Shown here piece after piece: positions 55,443 to 64,000 of a DNA stretch of 64,000 nt (positions within the stretch are counted from its first letter, which is position 1; each line of letters opens with the position of its first letter). The translations under genes were made by a program, and so were the position numbers. This stretch comes from Amphibalanus amphitrite (Eukaryota > Arthropoda > Thecostraca > Balanomorpha > Balanidae): NCBI RefSeq assembly GCF_019059575.1, contig NW_024881520.1, forward strand, positions 1,302,001-1,366,000, written 5' to 3'. The notes beneath the pieces were generated by a model that was not told the DNA's origin, searched no databases, and saw nothing but the letters and a program-made list of their open reading frames with translations.

Positions 55443-56394
55443 CGACGGGTCGGCAGACCGATCTACCCGGCGACACGCTATGTATACCGAGTCAACGGAA
55501 CCAGGGCATCAGGGGTCAGGGAGAGGGAAGAAGAGATAAAGAGATTGAGGAAGGATGGGATCATGGGAGACAGCAGGGTGGGCTGGTGGAGAAGAGTAGA
55601 GTGAAAAGGAGAAGAGGAGCAGAGGAAACGAGAGCAGCAGAGAGCGGAGCAGAGATGAGAGAAGTAAAGAGAGGGGAGCGAGAGGTGGATGGGTGAGGAG
55701 AGGCGTGGACAAGATGGCTGCCGTATGCAAATCGCTGAGGGACCGGTCAGCCGGTGCGACGCTGCAAGGCGCGAGCCGAGACGGGTTGGGGCGTGACAGA
55801 CGGTCCAGCCCGGGAGTGGGTGGGGTGGCAGATTGCACGGGCGGGACAAGAGCAGCGCTGGACGGGTCGGGCGAGCCACCCACCCGACCACTCTGAACAT
55901 AAACACTTCACGGGCTAGCACTGTCAGCCCTGAGTCACCACCGCGTCAGGCCACAGACGATTTCTGCTGTGACACGCTGATAAACCGATTGACAAAGTGA
56001 AATGTCACCGATGTTAGCATAGGAGTTCATAAGTTCATCCAGCGAACCGCATCGTTGGCCGAAGTATTGACAGAAGACCGCCAAGTTTCCATCCAAAATT
56101 ACACGATGTAATGGAACGGTGAAAGTGCAAACCCAGGTGCGTAGGCTGCTGTTGATGATGATGGTTCGTTTACATTTCATAGAGCCGAAGCCAAAGAACA
56201 TCATGAATCTGTTTGCCTAAAATATGTAAATGTGTTGTAGTATCTCAGCGAGTGAAAAGTCCGTTAATTGATTGTCCCGACACCAAATTACAGATCGCCC
56301 TGTTAGTGTGTAACCTAATGACGATGAACTGATCACGGGTCACCCTGTGCGTCCCTCCCAGCTGACGATGGCTGCGCCGATCACCTGGACTGAC

Positions 56395-56516
56395 CTGCGG
56401 GAGGTGACGGTGCGGACGACCCTCCTGCTGTCCATGTCTGCGCCGGTGGCGGCGGCGGGTGCCGAACTGAGCTCAGTGCGGAATGTCTTCAGAGTGACGG
56501 GGAGCACCTCATCACA
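56395..56516 (-). CDS. shot: Spectraplakin exon upstream of the giant exon
   Basis: The acceptor CTGTCTACCCGGCAG precedes 56516 and the donor CGCAG|GTCAGT follows 56395. The 122 nt begin in phase 0 (CDEVLPVTLKTFRTEL) and end with two bases that complete Arg with the single A opening the giant exon, giving TVTSR-R-YVTSQGG. Length, phase and both splice sites fit. The helix-like first half resembles the end of a plakin-domain repeat. An in-frame ATG at 56435 (GAC ATG G) with CpG-rich sequence just upstream leaves open that this is also an alternative first exon (MDSRRVVRTV). No known domain fits in 40 residues, so confidence is moderate. Confidence 0.65.
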
Positions 56517-59500
56517 CTGCCGGGTAGACAGAGCGGAGGTCAGCCGCGACACAGTGACACCGACGACACACACACACCACAACACTGACACTGACAGACC
56601 AGCGACACACACACGCAGGGCACACGCGGCCTAATGGAGGAGAACAAGACACCGCTCGTCACCAAACGAAAGCGTAAGCTGCCTTCCGGATCCGTCCGCT
56701 CCGGTCGACCGCAGTATGCTCCCGCCGGGAGCTGGCCACGCACCGTCTGTTCGCGACTAGAGAGCGCGGACGACTGGACTGGCGGCTCGACGGCGCGGCG
56801 CGGGCGCTGGCGCTGGGTGCGGGGGCCGCCGCCGCCGCCGCCCGGCCAGCCGGCCCCGCCCCCTTCCAGGCGAGATGGCCATATGCGGAGAGACCCGGCG
56901 GCGGCTACCCGAACGGGGACGGCGCCGGCGCCGCGTCACCGGCCGTCGCCTCCGCCGCGCGCCGGCCGACCTCTCCAGACGAGCCGAGCTGGCCGCGTGA
57001 CACCTGTGATATGCTCGGGCTCCTCCTGGCACGCCCATGCACTGGGGCCGTGCAGATTGGCCCAGCTCACCAGGTACTATCGAAACGACCACGGGGCGGG
57101 ACGCGCAGTGACAGCCGCGCCTTCAGGAGAGCACCGATCGCATATTAAACTAAATCAGAACAACCTCACATCTGCCAGGCGGCCAGCGGTCCTGCAGGCG
57201 AGACTAAGACCAAGCGAGTCTATTCGCTCCCACCTCTTCCAAACGACCAACGACCCTGCAGGTCAGGTCACATCCAAACGAATCTATTCCACCTCCCTCC
57301 CTCCCACTCCGCACCATTCCACATTCCTCTGTCGGCTCGACACGCCGTCCGTCAGCGATGACAGATGAGATCACACATTCCGGACGGTCGGTGCCGGACA
57401 CAGGCGCATCAGGGAGCAAGCAAAAACCGGCTCGGTCGTGCTCGCGACACGCGCACGCAGTTGAGCTGTGCGGAGCGCCACCGAGCAGATGTTTGTGAAC
57501 CGGGCGGCTGCTGCTGCAGGGCACGGCAAGGTGACACCGGACACGGGATGGGGCGTGTGGAGGTGACGTTCACCTCAACTTTTGAGAAATGGGACCAGAT
57601 CGCTCGGAGAATCACCACAGACCGAAGTCAAACTGTTGGAGACACAGTAGCAGACACTGACTCAAAGAGGAGGTGCAGTTCTGGGAAGTGTCCTCTCAGT
57701 TCCACGTGCAGAGTCGGGGAGTGAGAAGAGGACAGGAGTGGAGGGAGGAGAGAGCGCTAACTGCGTGGGAGTGACGCGGCACATTCTGTGGGCGTCCCGC
57801 GGCTCGCCACCTCCCCGGCACACGTCACGACTGAATACAATCTCTCATGGCGTCGCCGCTCGTCAGCATGTCTTATCGTCCGCCGTGGCGGGGCGCATCT
57901 GGGACAATCGTCGGTCCAACAGACGCAGCGGAGACAAAATCCGAGAAATGGACAGGACTGTCCTTTCCAGGACACATACTTCGTCTCCCGGTGCCTAAAA
58001 GAAGCAGAAGACATTCGGTCTCTTCATATTTCGTAACTGCACTGAGGGTATACGTTAGTTTTTATTCGGTGTGTGGAAAACAAAATAATCGACTTTACCT
58101 GGAGCCTTCTCATGACGGCCTCGCCTCTACCGACATGGTATCATTCAAGTTTCATTCCCAAACGCGTTATACGCCCTCCCCACCATCCCCAACGCCCACC
58201 GCAGCCCAGGTCGGCGCAGGACTCTCAATCATCTTTAGGTGTCATCCACTCCGCCCTGTGATTCGCCGAATGCCTGGATTATGGGCCGGCCGGCCGGTCT
58301 CTGCTATCCGCAGTCGGACAGATCCTGTCGGCCGGAGCCGATCAGCCGGCCGCTGTGTGGGTGGGAGTCGGCTCTATCCGTCCAGAGTCGACTCCTCCCA
58401 ACAGCCAGCGGCGGCGACGGAGCTAGTCTGCGTGGACGCGCAGTGAGCTGCTCTCCACGCCCGGCAGCGGGCTCTGACTGGAGACTGCGACTCAGCACCG
58501 GTCGGTAGCACCAACAGGGAGTCTCGTCGCCAGACGACGGGCATCGCATCGACGCCGACGATGCTGCGGGAGCCAGGAGACAGCTTTGGCCTCACTCAAT
58601 CGTGTCTACGACTTGATCACTAACAACTTCATTACGTAATCATCCCCAGAACGGCTCGGTTCGACCAGACAGTGCGTGACATCAGACAATTGCCAGAAAA
58701 TCTATGACGGTACCGATGACCTGCATGTGGCTCACTGGAGCAGCTGCTGTACTAGCAGCGCTATTCAGCACTAACCAAACCCGCCCCCGAGCTGCCAGGT
58801 GTCGCACAATACAGAATGTCACCTGATGGGAACAAACAGCCGTGCGTTGGCGTGCCACACCAACAAGCGTCACCGGTCGGCCCGTGCGGCCCCGGAGGAG
58901 ACATCCACCCACACTCAGCCGTCGAGGACGCGTCCCACCCGGCGCCGCTGACTCACCGAGAGCACCTGAGGCGGCGCTCATCTGAATTTGACAAGGTCAC
59001 GCAGTCGGGAAGACACGAGAAGGCAGCGGTAGGTACTGACGCCGGGATAGTGCGACGCTCAGTGGAGAAATGGAGATGAGCTTAGCTGAACAGAGCTGAG
59101 CGGAGCTGAGCTTGGCAAAGCTGGCCATAGTGGGTCGCTAGACGCTAGACAAGCGGCAGCCGACGAGGACTGGACGGGGGACGGGGGCGGCCGTTGGCAC
59201 TCCCCCCCCCCCCCCCTGTGCAGTGTGCATGTCTTTCGGTCGTGCTCGGTCCGGCCCGGCGGCGCACATGAATACCGCCTGGATAAGGCTCTGCCGGCGG
59301 CGCCGCGTGGGCGTCACGCCAGACGGAGCACCCCCTCCCCTCCGGGCCGACTCCGAGGCTGCGGCAGCTCCGGCGGCTGGCTCCGGAGCTGCCACGACCG
59401 TCAGTCGCCAGCCATCGCCCCCGGCAGACCGGTACCGCACCCCCACAGCTGACTGTCGAACGGGCTCGGCGCGGCGGGGCGGCACCGGCGGCGTGCGGAC

Positions 59501-61024
59501 TCCTCCCGACACAGGTGCGGCCGCCGCCGACTCACAGAGCAGTCAAATGATCCACCGACCGAATCCAGCCGCCGCGACAGGCTGAGGCGAAGTCGGGGCG
59601 GCCCACCCACAACATAAACCCACGCACGGCCGGTGCGGCCAAACGGCCCGCCCGCTAACTCTCAGTTGCCAGGCCGCTCTGCCCGCCCACCTCGGCGACA
59701 CGCCATTCGCCGTCGCGCGGCGGCCTCTCCATCTCCTAACTCGTCTGGTGGTTAATTCGGACCGACAGACGCTGATGTGGCTGCGGCGCGGCGCGGAGAT
59801 CCATCAGCGACTGAAATGGCGGCGCGACGCATCAACAACGCTCCGAACAGACTATCGTCGTCGTCCGCGACTCGCAAACAGCGGGCGCCAAGGTCGGGCG
59901 AGCGCCCACGCCCGCATTATGCTCCATCAACAACGCTCGTCTTTGACGAGTCACTTCTTCCTGGCTGGGTGCAGTCAGACGATAGAAGCGTGCATCCATC
60001 ACCCGTTTGTCTGCAGTGTGGGGCGTTGTGTGCACACAGCTCCACAGGGCTCTAACGGAGTGTAAGCCAGACTGCTGACCTCCAGACGGACCCCTCCCCC
60101 TCTGTGACCTCTCCCCATATCCAGGGCATATCGGCCCTCCAGCGCCCTCAAGCTACCACCTGTGCTATTGGTCGTGGCTGGTGGATGAAGTGTCAGTCCG
60201 GTGCGGTCATCTGGGTGGCCGCGGAGCTCTGGATGTGTGCGTCGAGCCGGTAGAGAGACAAGATAAATGCGTCTTCATTGAACAGAAAGAGACAATACGT
60301 CTCTGTCTTGAAAGAGGATACAGTGAACAGTTGTATCAGATGAGAGTGAAGTGATGGCAGTAACAACTCTAAACAGGATCACGAACGAACGGCTAACGGG
60401 CGGCATGACGTTTAATAAGAGACAGAGGATAGCAGGAGAATGAAGAGTGGTTATGTTCTGACTAAGATCGGACCAGCAGCATCATGGTAGACAGAGCACG
60501 AGTAGCCGACGCTGCGAGAGGCCCCACCGCGCTCTCCCGGCGGCCCCAGCCAGGAGCTCATCAGGAAACATCCAGCGTACCGCCTCAGCCAGCCACAGCT
60601 CAGCTCTGTGAGCTCACGGCGTCGGTCGCGCCGCCCACTGCAGTCTCACCACTGACCGGCCCGCCCACGGTATCAGCAGCACAAACAGCCCAACATGGCC
60701 CCGACGCCATACATCGGCTCACTGCCGGGCCTCCGCGCTCCGTCCAGATCGGCCGAGAACCCACCGAGCCGCCATACATGGTGTCGTCGTGCAGCGTCCG
60801 GAGCGGCCCGCCGACTCGGGCCAGACAGTGACACATGGAGCAGCGGCGCCGGCACGGCTCCGAGCGCCGACAGTGTCCCGATATACCGGCCCCAATTCCG
60901 CGCACACGCCGCGCCTTTCAGAGGGCCGCGCCGTGCCGCAGAGGTTAGCTAACACTGGGTGACTGATGAGATGGAGACGCTACTGAGACAGCCACTTCAG
61001 GGAAACGCACACATATCGCTCTCT

Positions 61025-61103
<79 letters not shown>

Positions 61104-64000
61104 CGTTCTTTTCTTTCCTCCCCATTTTGGTCAAAACGTCGTGCGACAGACCATAGCCCACATTGCGTCCCACCCGTGCCCCCTTTTGGTGCGGTAGCGG
61201 CTGACCAGAATGCGATGCATTCACTTGATATGACTCTGGGACATGTGGCGATACCGCAGCGACTGGCCTGGTGGTCCACACTCGCAGGACCGGTGGGTCA
61301 ACCCACGCCATTCGGCAGCTGCCGGTGGCTCGCGTGCTGGCCGCCCCCGTCCCGCCCACGTCGTCAGATGGGATGGGACGGGACGGTGGCAGTCGGGTCA
61401 CCGGCAGATGGCAGGGAAGGCGCATAGAAGGAGGGCAAATCAACTGAAATAAATCGGTCTTCAAAGTGGTAGGAGAAGCAAGGGCAAAAATCAGATCGGA
61501 TAAGACGAAAGAAGATACCATATCTGTTCAGCGAGTTAACTATCCCAAGAGTTCGAACTGGGCAGGCCGTGGCTGGCCTCTCATGAGACGCTGATAGACA
61601 CCAGCACCAAACCAGGCACTAGCACCAGCATCAGCTAGTTAGCTGGTGCCGCGTGCCAGCACCACCCTCTGCAGACAGCCGGCCGGCGGGGTCTGCCGGC
61701 GGTCCGCCGGCGGCGGGACCGGCCCGACTGGTCTACCGACGGCCCTCCGTCGGCCAGATCGTATCTACAGGCACGGCGGCCACTGCAGGAGCCCCAGCGG
61801 ACGGCGACACGTCAGCGCGCCTCCGCCCGACACCGCCCTTATACGGCGGCGGCCAGGGCGACGCGGAGAGGATCGAACCCGTGGTCATAGACGGGGGTCG
61901 AGCCCAAATGGTGAAATATGGTAAGACCCGTCACTTGGATCGAACAAAAGGCAAAAGTCGGAGATTGAGACGATCAATGCGAATGCTTGAGCACCTGAAT
62001 ACAGCCAGAAGAAAAAAGGATTGAAAACATGAAGGAATTACCAGATGTAAAATTTCAACATGAGACTTAATTGTTCCCAGGGCGAAATAAAAAAGCACAT
62101 CAGTCCACGAGCTAGGAAGCTATCAAGTGCTGATCATATCCAGCGCGGATACTCATAAGCAGTGTATCAGACACACCCATAAGAGGAGAGCCGCTCTACT
62201 TCGCCAATCACTTCCGCGACACAGATCGACAATCCACACAGCTTGAGCCGTGTTTGGAGAGAAACGGGAGAGATGCACCAATTCGGACGAATGTTCCCCA
62301 AAAAGGCGATCGGCTGTGCGAGGTCAGCTGGCGTGACCTCCGTCCGGTGACAGGTCACCGCTATCGCTGTTGGTCAGTGGTGGTGATTGAAGTGACCGTC
62401 GGTCAGTCTACCGAGCCGGGCAGTCTGAGTTTAAAGATTTATAAGACAGTCGTCTAAGTTCGGCGATGTCAAAGAGCTGCCGATTTACTTAGGAAATGAG
62501 TCAAATTCCAGCAGCAAAATATAGTTGCTGACTTGCCAGACATTCAGTTCCAACTTTGGTCCGATCCATTACCGACTCCGCCTACCAACCTCGATCACGG
62601 CAAAGATACCGCGCAAGTGGGGCTGAGGAAGTGCCATTACATAAGCGCCGGGTGAGGCTGCCGACGCCCACTGTACACCTGTCGTCAGGCTGACTGCCAG
62701 AATCACACCGAGTCACGGCAAATTCCTTCACATCCCGGCAACTATCAAACAGGAGGTAAACAAACACAGGGAGCCCTGGTGACAGCAGGCAGGTATGTCG
62801 GGTCCCGGGTCGGGTCCCAGGGCTGCGGGCCATGCCCCGTCCGCCGCGGTTAGCCATCAGCAGCCGGCAGTGCAGCTCACTGCCGTGCCGTCCGGCAGTC
62901 CGCAGCGCCATGGATTGTTATCGCCAGCGCTGCCTCCGTCCGGCCGCCGACCGCCAAGGTCAACTCCGCCATCAACCGACCACTCGGCAGGCTTCGGCCA
63001 CGGGGCTTCTGGGAACGGGCCCGCTACCCCTCTCCTCCCCTGCCCCAGGCTGGCTCGTGAATCCTGACCCGCCCATCAGTGCCGATCAGTGGACAGGCGA
63101 CCCCCCCCCCCCCCTGCTGTCACTGCTGACAGGACAGGCAGCGTCAAAGGAGAGAGAGAGAGAGCTGTACGCTATTGGTGAACGACAGGGCATGACATCA
63201 TCGGTACAGACTGACGTCACCGATCTCAGATAGTGTGGGTGGATACAGAGAGCCTCTGGAACAGAGGCCGAGCGCCGCGCCGGCCGATGGACAAGATGGG
63301 CCGGCTCGACCCGGCGTCTGCTCCTTAGAGGGCCTCTCTCGGACGTTTCTGGAAGAGTCGGACGAGCATTTCTGCGATGTTGTCCACCCCGTTCACCCCT
63401 TGCTCGATCAACCAGTTATGTTCGTAAACAAATACAATATTTCCAGAATACTCCTGTCCAAATGTCAGTTTGCTGACGGCTGGTTGCAGCGAGCGGGCAG
63501 CGGCCGTCCGACCGTCCATCCCTGCATCGTTCGTTGAGTCGTTGGTACCGAAACGCCTGAGGCGGGCACGTCGCCCTGTGTTTGGCCTTCGTCCGAACCG
63601 GATCATAATCGGATGCTCCCAGCAGTCCAGTCGATGGCCTTGGACGTGCTCATAACTTCCACTGGGCCTTATCAAAGCTGCAATTAAATAATATCAGCCA
63701 GATTCCAGCATGGCGGGCAGCAACGTCTGACAGTAAGCCTAGGCCAACCGAAGACGGGGAGGAGCGGGCGGTGATGCCTCACCCATTGGGTGCGACAGAC
63801 CTCACATCGCAATCGCTTAGCCCCCACTCACGTCAGCTGCTGGTCAGACCATCGGCGGACAGGGACTCGTTTTAAATGGCCAGTCTGAGAGTTGAGCCAA
63901 AACGCTGGCCGGCCTAGAGACGCCACGGTCAGGCAGATAGGAACAGATACATTATACCGACAGGAAGAGCTGTAGCAAAAACTCCTCAATACCCTGCTGT
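56517..64000. other. Upstream intron or promoter-bearing region; no exon recognised
   Basis: No splice-bounded frame with plakin, SH3 or CH similarity was found on either strand. The stretch has CpG-rich GC blocks (about 56680-57000 and 59260-59720), a CT array, C runs and an AGCTGAGC-type short repeat (about 59085-59115). The minus-strand frame at 63325-63675 (segment NIVFVYEHNWLIEQGV) looks mildly protein-like but was not assigned. More 5' exons must lie further right unless 56395-56516 is a first exon. Confidence 0.5.
61029..61100. repeat. (CT)n microsatellite
   Basis: Uninterrupted CT array of about 70 bp, the same dinucleotide as the GA arrays in opposite orientation. Confidence 0.97.

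Larger units (their letters stand above)
41139..56394. other. 15.3-kb intron of spectraplakin gene
   Basis: This lies between the phase-matched exons 56395-56516 and 20885-41138. It holds transposon remnants, minisatellites and GA arrays, listed separately. Short open frames (e.g. plus 42760-42948, minus 43637-44056) show no recognised family. The sub-stretches 43000-45800, 46400-47400, 47500-48400 and 52260-53800 show no feature I can name. Confidence 0.65.

Noticed and set aside
54000-60000. Several plus- and minus-strand frames of 80-240 codons in GC-rich DNA
   Set aside because: High GC makes stops rare; the translations are Arg/Pro/Ala/Gly-rich on all frames with no consistent codon bias or splice structure.
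63325-63675. Minus-strand frame of 116 codons (NIVFVYEHNWLIEQGV segment)
   Set aside because: No family recognised and no phase or splice link to the spectraplakin chain; not reported as a gene.

Overview
This is a eukaryotic, almost certainly arthropod, nuclear window. It is dominated by one huge minus-strand gene, a spectraplakin orthologous to Drosophila short stop (shot) and vertebrate MACF1/dystonin. Canonical GT-AG splice sites and phase-compatible junctions let me chain 23 coding exons from about 56.5 kb down to 1.3 kb. Together they hold about 30.4 kb of coding sequence (about 10,100 codons). The actin-binding CH domains and most of the plakin domain should lie beyond the right edge. 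The EF-hand/GAS2 microtubule-binding end should lie beyond the left edge. GC-rich codon use, short introns and abundant dinucleotide repeats and minisatellites would fit a crustacean; the species cannot be named from the sequence.

Layout in transcription order (right to left). A 122-bp exon (56395-56516) is followed by a 15.3-kb repeat-filled intron. Next comes a single 20.25-kb coding exon (20885-41138) of about 6,751 uninterrupted codons carrying the plakin repeats. Inside it, blocks of about 38-residue plakin repeats flank a proline-rich, charge-balanced linker of about 3,000 residues (about 28560-37640). The linker is built from a 24-bp minisatellite encoding RPGDDKPR-like octads, punctuated by about 18 copies of a Thr/Arg/Tyr motif (TTRTTRTTVTSRYTTEYPD-like). 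Then come 20 exons (2631-20112) encoding about 3,300 residues of spectrin-repeat rod (about 30 repeats), interrupted by a Ser/Arg-rich hinge. A 42-nt micro-exon (1302-1343) is the last exon I can place.

Non-coding regions. The intron at 16403-17536 holds a complete 862-bp hAT-type non-autonomous element with a perfect 8-bp target duplication. The big intron holds a retrotransposon insertion with a 12-bp duplication (41315-41646), a 255-bp sequence present twice with a primer-binding-site-like end, a 3-kb field of a GC-rich 36-50-bp minisatellite, a small hAT-like element amplified three times inside that field, and two (GA)n arrays; two more (GA/CT)n arrays bring the total to four between 42 and 61 kb. 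No convincing second gene, tRNA or rRNA was found.

The most notable object is the giant plakin-repeat exon with its polyampholytic, PEVK-like repetitive linker. I know of no description of such a linker in a spectraplakin, but this could not be searched.
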